Source: an uncultured bacterium (GTDB lineage: Bacteria > Cyanobacteriota > Vampirovibrionia > Gastranaerophilales > Gastranaerophilaceae). From it: DNA of 18,050 nucleotides. Made by a program: the position numbers and the translations under genes. Numbering within the stretch: the stretch's first letter is position 1; the number at the start of each line of letters is the position of its first letter. A model generated the notes under the pieces. The model made no database searches and was not told where the DNA came from. It saw nothing but the letters and a program-made list of their open reading frames with translations. The stretch covers positions 1-18,050 of the forward strand of contig CAMDZX010000023.1 in assembly GCA_945910925.1 (NCBI GenBank). Reading direction: 5' to 3'. Below, piece by piece: positions 1 to 6,842 of this stretch.

Positions 1-2
1 AA

Positions 3-287
3 AGTATTTATATAAAAGAAGGCAGACTTGTAAATCTTACACAAAAACAACATGAAACTCTTATCAAAAAATACGGGTACATCTTCATTAAAAATGCAAT
101 AAGCATATTTAACTGTTGGCTTGAACAAAATACAAATATTTCAAAAAGATATTTAAATAAGAATAATTATGCGAACTTTCGTTCTGACGCTTGGGTAATT
201 AATCAAACAGAAAAACTGCTTTCTGCAGACAAAACCGTATTGATATACACTCCTGACAGTTGCATAAATTTTAATAAACTTTTGTAA
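3..287 (+). CDS. C-terminal part of a replication-protein-like gene (5' end outside window)
   Basis: An open frame runs from the window edge to a TAA stop and gives 94 residues; the start lies upstream, so only the C-terminus is visible. It reads LTQKQHETLIKKYG near residue 12, then a helical segment with WLEQN, YLNKNNYANFRSDAWV and a polar tail. The order LT..Q...L..KYG, then I....WL, then K.Y...NY..FR...W resembles the small C-terminal module found in phage- or plasmid-type replisome organisers and DnaD-like proteins; this is recognition by pattern, not a search. If right, the full protein would bind origin DNA or help load helicase, and the gene could be a remnant or edge of a mobile element. 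No other phage gene is visible to the right. Codon use is AT-rich like the rest of the window. Coding status is fairly secure; function is tentative. Confidence 0.6.
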   Translation, partial: SIYIKEGRLVNLTQKQHETLIKKYGYIFIKNAISIFNCWLEQNTNISKRYLNKNNYANFRSDAWVINQTEKLLSADKTVLIYTPDSCINFNKLL

Positions 288-304
288 CAATATTTTAATA
301 TCAA

Positions 305-334
305 TAGACAAAATATACCTAAAAGTTATATACT
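305..334 (+). promoter_or_regulatory. candidate sigma-70 promoter for a short transcript
   Basis: TAGACA (305-310) and TATACT (329-334) are separated by 18 bp, each one or two bases from the -35 and -10 consensus. Transcription would begin near 341 and would meet the strong terminator at 434-459 with no credible reading frame in between. In such AT-rich DNA chance matches are common, so this is suggestive only. Confidence 0.35.
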
Positions 335-340
335 AATACA

Positions 341-459
341 GTAAATAAAGGGATATTTTAAGGCATACCTTAGTTCTTTATTCTTATTGAAGAACCGAGT
401 ATCTAATTATATATAAAATTTGTAATAGTTGTTGACTGTCGTAAGGACAGTCTTTTTTT
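341..459 (+). ncRNA. candidate small non-coding RNA (about 120 nt)
   Basis: Between a plausible promoter (305-334) and an intrinsic terminator (434-459) lies about 120 nt with no open frame of note. It can form a hairpin in which GTTCTT pairs with AAGAAC across an 11-nt loop, with ATAC/GTAT pairing outside it beyond a small internal loop, and then the terminator stem. It matches no family I can name: not tRNA, tmRNA, 6S or SRP RNA as far as I can judge by eye. The alternative is that this is simply the 3' untranslated region of the gene ending at 287, with the terminator serving that gene. Confidence 0.3.
434..459 (+). terminator. intrinsic terminator
   Basis: GACTGTC (434-440), loop GTAAG, GACAGTC (446-452), then seven T (453-459). 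A perfect 7-bp stem with a 5-nt loop and an uninterrupted T tract is a textbook rho-independent terminator on the plus strand. It separates the upstream gene or short RNA from the unit starting at about 555. Confidence 0.88.
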
Positions 460-520
460 ACAAAGTCCCTGTAATCATTCAAACGCAAGGGATTTAATCA
501 TATTAATCACCTTTGCATTG

Positions 521-548
521 TTGACTTTTTAAAAATTATCGTTACAAT
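521..548 (+). promoter_or_regulatory. sigma-70 promoter of the 617-2111 gene cluster
   Basis: TTGACT (521-526) and TACAAT (543-548), spacing 16 bp, lie 69 bp before the first ATG of the cluster. Both boxes are five out of six to consensus. A second TATAAT at 555-560 could be an alternative -10. The leader would be about 60 nt and carries a GAGG ribosome-binding site at 608-611. Confidence 0.6.
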
Positions 549-616
549 ACTTAATATAATGTTATAAAAAAGCAATTTTCTTTGAGTTATATACTTTATA
601 TATATACGAGGTCCCT

Positions 617-814
617 ATGAACAAAGATAAATTTAAAAACTTTACAGTATTAGACGGCAAACAGTCGGATACAGAGCAACTAAAAGAGGCTCAGATTCAA
701 CACACGTATCAGTCGAATCCTGTCAAAACGGATTTATATTCCAGACTTGCAGCATTTCGTAATTCTCAAAGAAAATTTAACATTCAAGATGTAATTAAAG
801 ATTCTTTGAAATAA
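617..814 (+). CDS. small protein of unknown function (65 aa)
   Basis: The ATG at 617 is preceded by GAGG at 608-611 (5-nt spacing) and a good promoter, so this is very likely a real gene although I do not recognise it. The product is polar and charged, with no signal peptide, membrane segment or cysteine. The second half (SRLAAFRNSQRKFNIQDVIK) is basic and probably helical. It is the first gene of a tight cluster: only three bases separate its TAA from the ATG of the next gene, which lacks a clear Shine-Dalgarno of its own, so the two are probably translationally coupled. A role cannot be assigned; small size and basic helix would fit a DNA- or protein-binding adaptor, but that is speculation. 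Confidence 0.65.
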   Translation: MNKDKFKNFTVLDGKQSDTEQLKEAQIQHTYQSNPVKTDLYSRLAAFRNSQRKFNIQDVIKDSLK

Positions 815-817
815 ATT

Positions 818-1327
818 ATGTACGAAGTTAAAAAAAGAATATATTTGGATTTGGATAAAACTCAAAAAAGTGCGTTGTGCAACTTTTTAAGAGCACTAAC
901 AAAACAAAATCCGGATGTTGAGGTGCAGGTTTTGTTTGACAAATTTATTGAGGACGAAATCTATTATCAAAAAATTAATGCCTCAAGATTTCCATTTTTA
1001 TCAACTGTTATGTATGAGGATAAATTCAAGGAAGAAACAATACTTTATTTGAGTGAGTGTAAAAAATATTATGAATACAAAAAATTGCAAGAGCCTTTAA
1101 GGGAGAAGCAAAAAGAGTTTGAGAAACAAAAACGCAAGTTTTTGCAAGAGATAAAAATGTCAAAAGAGCCTCCTACAAAAAAACAACTTTACTATTATGA
1201 CAGATTATGCAAAAAATATAATATAGAAAAATTAACGGTAGAAGAATTATCAAAGTTAGATTTAAAAAGAGAGATTGGAAAAATTATAGATGAACATTCA
1301 GGAGATAGTTGCCATATTGGTGAATAG
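818..1327 (+). CDS. unknown protein with coiled coil and C-terminal PPTKKQ helical module (169 aa)
   Basis: This frame begins three bases after the preceding stop and overlaps the start of prmC by 38 bp, so it is embedded in an operon. The N-terminal half (residues 1-85) is a mixed, helix-rich region with no family I recognise. Residues about 88-115 are a highly charged K/E/Q stretch that should form a coiled coil. The C-terminus, residues 116-160, reads EPPTKKQLYYYDRLCKKYNI then a second helix LSKLDLKREIGKIIDE. This two-helix arrangement, P.TKKQ..Y...LC.K followed by a K-rich helix, resembles a small module seen at the ends of some phage and helicase-associated proteins; function of the module is unclear. 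The long overlap with prmC suggests coupled translation rather than a shared biochemical role. Existence likely; function unknown. Confidence 0.7.
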   Translation: MYEVKKRIYLDLDKTQKSALCNFLRALTKQNPDVEVQVLFDKFIEDEIYYQKINASRFPFLSTVMYEDKFKEETILYLSECKKYYEYKKLQEPLREKQKEFEKQKRKFLQEIKMSKEPPTKKQLYYYDRLCKKYNIEKLTVEELSKLDLKREIGKIIDEHSGDSCHIGE

Positions 1328-2111
1328 CGGAATTCATCCGAATGAAGCTAAAATTGAAGTAAAGATGTTAATAGAGCATTATTGCAACTATAGTGCGTTA
1401 GATATTATAAGAGGAGTGCCGTTAGATTATGAGAAACTCAAAGTGGTCAGAGAAAAAGCAGGAATTCGTGCAAGGACTAAAATTCCTATTCAGTATATTA
1501 TCGGGTCTGCTTATTTTATGGGGAATCAATATGTTGTTAACAAGAATGTTTTAATTCCGCGAGGAGAAACAGAACAACTGGTTTTAAAAGTTTTGGATAT
1601 ATTACACTCTAACAACCTGCACACAGTTCTTGATATCGGTACGGGTTCAGGCTGTATCCCGTGTGCGATAGGGCAAAACGGAGATTTTGAAATCACTTCC
1701 GTTGATATTTCTCAAAAAGCTCTTGAAGTTGCTACCGAAAATGTAAAACGTATGGGATGCGATAAAAAAATCAGACTTATACATTCTGATTTATTCTCTA
1801 ATATTAATAATGAAAAGTTTGATTTAATTGTTTCCAACCCGCCATATATACCTGTCGGAACCGAATTACAAAAGGAAGTAACTTTTGAACCTCAAAACGC
1901 ACTTTTTGCTGAAGATAACGGATTAGAATTTTACAAAAAAATCATCCCGCAATCCAAAGACTACTTGAATGAGAACGGATTTATCGTTTTTGAAATCGGA
2001 TACAATCAAGGTGAAGATGTTTACAATTTATTAGAACAAAACGGATTTAGAAATATTATTATAGAAAAAGATATGGCAGGATTGGATAGAATAGTTTACG
2101 CATCAACATAA
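1290..2111 (+). CDS. prmC: peptide chain release factor N5-glutamine methyltransferase
   Basis: PrmC (HemK) methylates the glutamine of the GGQ motif of release factors RF1 and RF2 using S-adenosylmethionine, which raises termination efficiency; it is cytoplasmic. The 273-residue length fits the family (277 in E. coli). Seen here: N-terminal helical RF-binding domain (about 1-80, with PIQYIIGSAYFMG at 66-78), AdoMet motif I VLDIGTGSGC (113-122), acidic SVDIS after the next strand, and the catalytic NPPY at 183-186. The usual LIPRPETE loop reads LIPRGETE, glycine for proline. The ATG at 1290 keeps the whole N-terminal domain; no good Shine-Dalgarno precedes it, and it lies 38 bp inside the upstream gene, implying coupling. 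prfA, its frequent neighbour, is not here. The gene ends 5 bp from the convergent gene at 2117. Confidence 0.95.
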   Translation: MNIQEIVAILVNSGIHPNEAKIEVKMLIEHYCNYSALDIIRGVPLDYEKLKVVREKAGIRARTKIPIQYIIGSAYFMGNQYVVNKNVLIPRGETEQLVLKVLDILHSNNLHTVLDIGTGSGCIPCAIGQNGDFEITSVDISQKALEVATENVKRMGCDKKIRLIHSDLFSNINNEKFDLIVSNPPYIPVGTELQKEVTFEPQNALFAEDNGLEFYKKIIPQSKDYLNENGFIVFEIGYNQGEDVYNLLEQNGFRNIIIEKDMAGLDRIVYAST

Positions 2112-2116
2112 ATACT

Positions 2117-2968
2117 TTATATTTTATATTTTTCTTTTGCAGTGTTAGTTGTTTTACAATTTTTTATATGCTCCATTATTATATCCGAATATTCATCAGG
2201 TACAGACCAGTCATTTTGAACCCCCTGAATTTCTTCTATTTCTTGTTTATCGTTAAACCTTATACCAATTCCCGTTACTCCGTTTTCTCTATAAATATGA
2301 AAATCACCATTTTCTAAATATGGTCTGGCCTTATACGTTTTTGTACACCAAGTTTTACAAGAAAGAACCTTTAATCTGTCTACATTCCTATCAAATTCGG
2401 AAGGATTGTGTTTTTTGGAAGGTAATATAATCCAATTGGGATTATTTTTATCTACATTCAACCCTTGAACAATATAATTTTGCAACTTTTCATTATATGT
2501 TTTAATTATACTACGCTTGGTTTCTTTAACCTCTTTAAGAGTATCTTCCAATATTTCTTTGTTAAATAAAGGCGGTAATTGATCCGTATTCTTCTTTAAA
2601 TCTTTTGTTATACCGTGCAAAATCAAAACTTTTTCAACATTAGTATATTGACTGTCAGATGAACATATATTATTCAACCAATCTCTTAGTATAACCTTCC
2701 TGTGAACACGAGCATGTCTTGAACGTCCGTCATAATTTTTAGTGCTATATTCTACAAACTTTTTCAACGCCCAATTTTGTAAATCATTATTTGAATTAAA
2801 TTTTTCAATAGGAGCTTTAAACTTTTCAACACAGAGTAAATCCAACCCCGAAAACTCCCTCTTTTTCATTGCACCAAAAGACAAACCAAAACAGTAAGTT
2901 TTATTCAAGGGTGATGTTTTGCTTGGCTGATATACGTTATTTTGTAATAGTCCTGAATTTATTAACAT
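2117..2968 (-). CDS. unrecognised 283-residue protein with C-terminal WCTKTYKA/GDFHIY motif
   Basis: I cannot name this family. It starts two bases after the stop of the upstream activase-related gene, with a GAGAAG about 12 nt before its ATG, so they are co-transcribed. No signal peptide or membrane segment. The N-terminus has a short glycine/aromatic run (YCFGLSFGA, residues 25-33). The middle (60-170) is helical and charged, with RSRHARVHR at 82-90. The C-terminal third looks the most constrained: CKTWCTKTYKARPYLENGDF (204-223), HIYRENG, GIGIRF (233-238) and EIEEIQG (243-249), alternating strands that suggest a compact beta-rich domain with two close cysteines (C204, C208). That pattern could bind a metal or act catalytically, but this is inference. 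It appears to be a lineage-restricted protein; its pairing with the activase may reflect position only. Confidence 0.75.
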   Translation of the reverse strand: MLINSGLLQNNVYQPSKTSPLNKTYCFGLSFGAMKKREFSGLDLLCVEKFKAPIEKFNSNNDLQNWALKKFVEYSTKNYDGRSRHARVHRKVILRDWLNNICSSDSQYTNVEKVLILHGITKDLKKNTDQLPPLFNKEILEDTLKEVKETKRSIIKTYNEKLQNYIVQGLNVDKNNPNWIILPSKKHNPSEFDRNVDRLKVLSCKTWCTKTYKARPYLENGDFHIYRENGVTGIGIRFNDKQEIEEIQGVQNDWSVPDEYSDIIMEHIKNCKTTNTAKEKYKI

Positions 2969-2970
2969 TG

Positions 2971-4035
2971 TTATAAAATCTTCTCACATATATTTGTATT
3001 TGGAGCAAATTCCTCTTTTAAATTTGCTTGCTTGATTATTTGTTTACGTTTTTTACGGAAAAGCATATCAACAAAAGCTTCAAGTCTTGTCACAAAACCT
3101 GCTTCTCCGGTATGTTCATCAATAGTAAGAACCAAGAGAGGTTTTCCAAACTCTTTCGCTTTTCTCGAAATTTTTTCTACCATCAAAGAATCCGGACCGC
3201 AACCGAATGAATTTAACGTAATCAAACCATCAATTTTATTGGCTTTCAGATAGTGACCCGCAGTTCCGTTCATTTCTAATTCATTTGCCCAATACATTTT
3301 CTGTTCAAGGGCATTAAGTCCTTCCAATTTCTTTTCATCAGTTAAATTAATTGAAGAATAAACCTTTACACCCATTTTTTGCAGTTTGTCGAATATTTTC
3401 ATACAGGCATGGTCATCAAAAATATTGTAATCATGAGCCGCTATTGCAACAGAAATCGAGTATTCCTTTTCATCATTTTCTAGAACAATATTTCCTGCCA
3501 GCGCACTCTTAAAAGCTTTCTTATACGGAACACCGTTTCTGGTCATAAGCAGAAAATTATTATACAGTTTCCAGCCTTCTTTTGACGCGTTACGAATGGT
3601 ATCAAAATCAGTAATTCCAAAACATTCAACACTTTCTGCAAGCATCTTATACAGACCTTGATCCTTTTCCGATTTATCCAATGTAGGTTCTATAAGTTCA
3701 AAATCCTGTTTTACAACATTTCTTATCAAATCCGGCAATCCGCGAATTTTCGAGCAATTATATATCTTTGGAGCAATTGACTGAATTGAAGGAACAAGAA
3801 TTCTTGTAACACCTTTGTCTAAAAGATTAAGAACATGCCCGACAAAAATTTTAATTGGCAGACAGGTTTCTGTCACAACAAGCGATGCCCCATTTGAAAC
3901 GGTTTCTTTTGTTGTTTTATCAGACAAAACAACCTCTATTCCAAGAGCGTTAAAAAATCCATACCAAAAAGGATACTGCGTGTAATAGGACATTGCACGA
4001 GGAAAACCAATTATTTTTTTATGTTCTTTATTCAT
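2971..4035 (-). CDS. acyl-CoA dehydratase activase-related protein (DUF2229-type)
   Basis: The protein matches the DUF2229 region found next to or fused with the BcrAD/BadFG/HgdC-type activases of 2-hydroxyacyl-CoA dehydratases. Visible hallmarks: IIGFPRAMSYYTQYPFWYGF (8-27, usual form IGIPRAL.YY.YYPLW), TETCLPIKIFVGH (55-67), the YNCSKIRGLPDLI region (92-104), SFGCGPDS (276-283) and DEHTGEAGFVTRLEAFVD (306-323). Cysteines C58, C94 and C279 sit in these conserved blocks and are candidate iron-sulphur ligands; the family is thought to handle an Fe-S cluster in electron transfer or activation. Unlike the large fused forms (about 1,000-1,400 residues) this is a stand-alone 354-residue version without the ASKHA ATPase domain and with no dehydratase subunit nearby. 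GGGG six nt before the ATG serves as the Shine-Dalgarno. Family call is solid, physiological substrate unknown. Confidence 0.82.
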   Translation of the reverse strand: MNKEHKKIIGFPRAMSYYTQYPFWYGFFNALGIEVVLSDKTTKETVSNGASLVVTETCLPIKIFVGHVLNLLDKGVTRILVPSIQSIAPKIYNCSKIRGLPDLIRNVVKQDFELIEPTLDKSEKDQGLYKMLAESVECFGITDFDTIRNASKEGWKLYNNFLLMTRNGVPYKKAFKSALAGNIVLENDEKEYSISVAIAAHDYNIFDDHACMKIFDKLQKMGVKVYSSINLTDEKKLEGLNALEQKMYWANELEMNGTAGHYLKANKIDGLITLNSFGCGPDSLMVEKISRKAKEFGKPLLVLTIDEHTGEAGFVTRLEAFVDMLFRKKRKQIIKQANLKEEFAPNTNICEKIL

Positions 4036-4085
4036 TTTTTACCCCAAAGTCTTTGTATAATATAATACTAGCACAAAATTTTTAA

Positions 4086-4094
4086 TGATATAAT
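4086..4094 (+). promoter_or_regulatory. extended -10 promoter of ruvC, suggesting a leaderless mRNA
   Basis: TGATATAAT (4086-4094) is a perfect extended -10 element (TG-n-TATAAT). It ends seven nt before the ruvC ATG at 4101, so the expected transcription start coincides with the start codon. There is no purine-rich Shine-Dalgarno between them (TTTTTCT). No recognisable -35 lies 16-18 bp upstream, which an extended -10 can compensate for. Confidence 0.5.
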
Positions 4095-4100
4095 TTTTCT

Positions 4101-4577
4101 ATGAAAATATTAGGAATTGATCCGGGAATGGCAATTGTCGGATATGGTTTAATAGAATACGACAATAATAAGATTAAGCTGACGGCATCAGGTTCAATAA
4201 GAACCTCTAAAAACTGCAAGGATGAAGAACGACTCCTTGATATATTTAATGATATGTGTACTATTATTGAAAACTACAAGCCGGATTGCGTATCTGTTGA
4301 AAAATTGTATTTTTTCAAGAACCAAAAAACTATTATTCCGGTTGCCGAAGCCAGAGGAACAATTCTCACCGCAATACAGAAATATAATATCCCAATTTTT
4401 GAATATACACCTATGGAAGTAAAACAAGTGCTTACAGGGTACGGACGTGCTACAAAAAAAGAAGTTGAAGATATGGTAAAAATAACTCTGGAAACACACG
4501 ATTTACCAAAATTGGATGATACGGTTGATGCAATAGCAATTGCGATATGTCATTCAAGACAACTAAAATTTTTATAA
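4101..4577 (+). CDS. ruvC: Holliday junction endonuclease RuvC
   Basis: RuvC is the dimeric, magnesium-dependent resolvase that nicks Holliday junctions symmetrically after RuvAB branch migration during recombinational repair. The 158-residue protein has the RNase H-like fold signature: ILGIDPGMAIVGYG at the N-terminus with catalytic D7, SVEKLYFFKN with E67, and LDDTVDAIAIAICH with D140 and D143, which align with D7, E66, D138 and D141 of the E. coli enzyme. Length is slightly shorter than E. coli (173) through a short C-terminus. ruvA and ruvB are not in the window. The gene stands alone, divergent from the activase-related gene and followed by a bulged hairpin terminator. Its start looks leaderless (extended -10 seven nt before the ATG, no Shine-Dalgarno). 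Confidence 0.96.
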   Translation: MKILGIDPGMAIVGYGLIEYDNNKIKLTASGSIRTSKNCKDEERLLDIFNDMCTIIENYKPDCVSVEKLYFFKNQKTIIPVAEARGTILTAIQKYNIPIFEYTPMEVKQVLTGYGRATKKEVEDMVKITLETHDLPKLDDTVDAIAIAICHSRQLKFL

Positions 4578-4590
4578 TAAATTTTTGATA

Positions 4591-4624
4591 AAAATGAGTA
4601 CGATATTTCGTACCATTTTAATCT
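4591..4624 (+). terminator. candidate terminator after ruvC
   Basis: AAAATGAGTACG (4591-4602) pairs with CGTACCATTTT (4609-4619) leaving one bulged A, with a six-base loop ATATTT, and is followed by TAATCTTT. The stem is long but AT-rich and the T tract is broken, so efficiency may be modest. It starts 14 bp after the ruvC stop. A second small perfect hairpin, GGTAAC-TTA-GTTACC, lies at 4655-4669. Confidence 0.5.
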
Positions 4625-4740
4625 TTGATACGTCTCTCCATCGTTTAATCTCCCGGTAACTTAGTTACCTTATCACCTTTTCCTTATTTACCACTATTTA
4701 CTCCATAAAAAACACAACTATTCAGGATAATTCTTTAATA

Positions 4741-5008
4741 AATTAGTAATAAATGACAAATATGTTTTCTTATCAGGGCTTATACAGCCCCGAACCCTGC
4801 ACTTACATTCTTTTTCTTTGTAGCGATGCAAAGAAAAAGAACGCAAGCCAAGAAAAAGAAACCCGCCGACTTAATACAGTCACTAAGTTCAACCTCTGAC
4901 GGGTAAACTCGGGCGTAGTGTCTGTTGTAACGTATTATTATTTCTTGCGAGCCCTCAAACAATACCCGTCTTGTCACTGTTTCACTAAGTGACTGTAATC
5001 AAATAAAA
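4741..5008 (-). repeat. structured intergenic repeat, copy A (inverted relative to copy B)
   Basis: About 267 bp that recur, reverse-complemented, at 8803-9070; hand alignment of a core of about 205 bp gives 12 mismatches (about 94% identity), with weaker similarity at the edges. Internal structure on the plus strand: outer arms 4875-4888 and 4984-4997 (14 bp, one mismatch), inner arms GACGGGTA (4898-4905) and TACCCGTC (4963-4970), a 19-bp hairpin 4802-4820/4829-4847, and GGGCT-TATAC-AGCCC at the left end. Read from the minus strand, the 19-bp hairpin pairs fully using two G.U pairs, so I orient the element as minus. The core is visibly richer in G and C than its surroundings. A 65-codon GTG-started frame crosses the minus strand here but is interrupted by TAG in copy B, so I do not call a gene. 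The right end lies about 30 bp before the mlaE-like promoter. Confidence 0.85.
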
Positions 5009-5040
5009 AATACTGAGCATTTTAATTTATATTTTTATAA

Positions 5041-5069
5041 TTCAAATATTACAATTTTTTATGTATAAT
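5041..5069 (+). promoter_or_regulatory. candidate promoter of the MlaE-like permease gene
   Basis: TTCAAA (5041-5046, four of six) and TATAAT (5064-5069, perfect) with a 17-bp spacer, just outside repeat copy A. The transcript would start near 5076 and carry AAGGAG at 5084-5089, eight nt before the ATG. Confidence 0.5.
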
Positions 5070-5096
5070 TAAAACCAACCTGTAAGGAGAAGTTCA

Positions 5097-5828
5097 ATGA
5101 TTAATTTTTTAGGGAAGACTGTTCAGAACTTTTTTACATCAGTTAAATATATTCTCACGGGGAAAATGCGAATTGAACATGTAATAGCGCAATCCGCAGC
5201 AATAAGTTATGATTCTCTACCTATATCATTAATCATTTCACTTATAACTGCTGCCGTTATCACAATTCAAGTATCAAAGCAGTTCTTAATGTCAGGTGCT
5301 GACACTTATGTCGGTGGGACTCTTGCAATCGTAATTATCAGAGAAATTGCACCCGCATTTGTTGCATTATCTATCGGGGCAAGGGCAGGAACCGCAATAT
5401 CTGCAGAAATTGCCAATATGCAGGTAACAGAACAAGTTGATGCAATAAAAACTCTAAAAGTTGACCCCGTAGGCTATTATTTTGCACCAAGAATAACGGC
5501 AGCCGCAATAACCGTACCTATGGTAGTTGTGATAGCAGAACTTGTGGGAATTTTAGGCGGAATGCTGGTATCATATATGACAATAGGACTACACCCCAAC
5601 AGATACATAAATTCGGTTTGGCTGTGGCTTAATACAAGAGATTTTTATATAAGTATTTTTAAAGGTTTTTGTTTCGGTATAATTATCGCAAATGTATGCG
5701 CAACACAAGGGTATGAGACAAGAGGCGGGGCAAAAGATGTCGGGATATCAACCACACAGGCAGCAATAAAATCAACAATATATCTTTTAATTGCAGATTT
5801 TTTACTTAATTTCTTCTTCTATCTGTAA
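5097..5828 (+). CDS. MlaE/TGD1-family lipid ABC transporter permease
   Basis: MlaE-type permeases form the membrane part of ABC systems that move phospholipids or related lipids between membranes, working with an MlaF-type ATPase and an MlaD-type MCE protein; plant TGD1 is the plastid relative. The 243-residue protein carries the family core: LAIVIIREIAPAFVALSIGA (75-95 region), RAGTAISAEIANMQVTEQVD and AIKTLKVDPVGYYFAPR following directly, and near the end GYETRGGAKDVGISTTQAA. Five or so hydrophobic segments alternate with short loops, matching an inner-membrane permease. AAGGAG at 5084-5089 fixes the ATG. Neither MlaF nor MlaD is encoded beside it: upstream is the repeat and ruvC, and the ATPase that follows is convergent and of the peptide-transporter class. 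Partners are therefore presumably elsewhere. A lipid role is inferred from family. Confidence 0.9.
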   Translation: MINFLGKTVQNFFTSVKYILTGKMRIEHVIAQSAAISYDSLPISLIISLITAAVITIQVSKQFLMSGADTYVGGTLAIVIIREIAPAFVALSIGARAGTAISAEIANMQVTEQVDAIKTLKVDPVGYYFAPRITAAAITVPMVVVIAELVGILGGMLVSYMTIGLHPNRYINSVWLWLNTRDFYISIFKGFCFGIIIANVCATQGYETRGGAKDVGISTTQAAIKSTIYLLIADFLLNFFFYL

Positions 5829-5845
5829 ATTTTTAAATAAAATCT

Positions 5846-6790
5846 CTAATTTGATTCACAGCATAATACCTTGTGTGTTGGAGATAAATTTTTATATACA
5901 GGTTTGTCCATCTTGCCCAAACAATCAACATTATGACACCTTGAATAAAATTTACACCCTTTAGGCAGTTCTGACGGGATTTCAGTCAAATCAACTTTAT
6001 CAGGTTGCTTATGAATATTAGGAATAGAGTTAAGTAACAGTTTTGTATAAGGATGGTGCGGATTATTAAAAATCTCATCCCTAGTTCCTGTTTCTACAAG
6101 TTCACCAAGATACATTATTCCTATTCTGTCTGCAAGATAACGGATAACATTCAAATCATGAGATATAAACAGCATAGTTATATCATATTCTTGTTTCATA
6201 TCTTTAATCAGATTTATTATTTGAGCCTGAATACTTGCATCTAATGCACTCACCGGCTCATCCGCAATAACAAACTCCGGATTAAGCACCAAAGCTCTTG
6301 CTATTGCTATCCTTTGACGTTGTCCGCCTGAAAATTCATGCGGATACAAATCTAATTGACTCTCATTCAATCCTACCTGTTCTATTTTTTGTTTAACAAT
6401 TCGGAACACTTCGGATTTTGATAAATTTCTGTTAATAATTAAAGGCTCTGCAAGTATATCTTTTATCCTCATTTTAGGATTAAGGCTGGCATAAGGGTTC
6501 TGAAATATCATCTGAACTTTTTCTCTAAAAGTCTTTAACTCAGATTTGTTTAATTGATATACATCTTTCCCATCATATTTAATTTCACCTGATATATTAT
6601 CAATAAGGCGAATTATAGCCTTTGAAAGCGTAGATTTCCCGCACCCTGATTCACCTGCTATTGCATATATCTCTCCTCTTTTTATGTCCAAAGAAACATT
6701 ATCAACAGCATGTGTTACAATTTTATTTCCTAAATGTGATGAAATATATTCAACACCCAGATTTTTTATTTCTAACAGTTTATCACTCAT
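5846..6790 (-). CDS. oppF: oligopeptide/dipeptide-type ABC transporter ATP-binding protein (OppF/DppF-like)
   Basis: This is an importer ATPase of the Opp/Dpp/nickel class, acting on the cytoplasmic face of a peptide or related permease. Counting from the ATG at 6790 (314 residues): Walker A GESGCGKS (46-53), Q-loop Q97, signature FSGGQRQR (153-160), Walker B FVIADEP (173-179), switch histidine in FISHDLNV (208-215), then the C-terminal extension typical of oligopeptide ATPases, with GCKFYSRCHNVDC and PTHKVLCC. I prefer ATG 6790 over an in-frame TTG at 6832 because LEIKNLGVEY, where the nucleotide-binding domain begins, follows directly and the extra 14 residues look unlike coding sequence. 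No Shine-Dalgarno is obvious at either. It follows recR in the same direction, but the permeases, OppD and binding protein are absent, so its partners must be encoded elsewhere. Substrate unknown. Confidence 0.85.
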   Translation of the reverse strand: MSDKLLEIKNLGVEYISSHLGNKIVTHAVDNVSLDIKRGEIYAIAGESGCGKSTLSKAIIRLIDNISGEIKYDGKDVYQLNKSELKTFREKVQMIFQNPYASLNPKMRIKDILAEPLIINRNLSKSEVFRIVKQKIEQVGLNESQLDLYPHEFSGGQRQRIAIARALVLNPEFVIADEPVSALDASIQAQIINLIKDMKQEYDITMLFISHDLNVIRYLADRIGIMYLGELVETGTRDEIFNNPHHPYTKLLLNSIPNIHKQPDKVDLTEIPSELPKGCKFYSRCHNVDCLGKMDKPVYKNLSPTHKVLCCESN

Positions 6791-6842
6791 AATAATACAA
6801 TAACACCGAAGCTTTGTATTTAAAATACACAATTAACCTATT

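Noticed and set aside
341..459. Riboswitch or attenuator for the gene at 617
   Set aside because: The terminator is followed by a separate strong promoter (521-548), so the downstream cluster does not need read-through; no aptamer pattern was recognised.
4780..4977. 65-codon frame on the minus strand inside repeat copy A (starts MTRRVLFEGSQE)
   Set aside because: It starts at GTG without a ribosome site, the same frame in copy B is stopped by TAG after about 35 codons, and the hairpin explains the sequence better. Likely a spurious frame over a non-coding repeat.
6791..6832. TTG start 14 codons upstream for the OppF-like ATPase
   Set aside because: The added residues (MCILNTKLRCYCII) precede the normal domain start and look unlike the family; ATG 6790 begins right before the first ABC strand.
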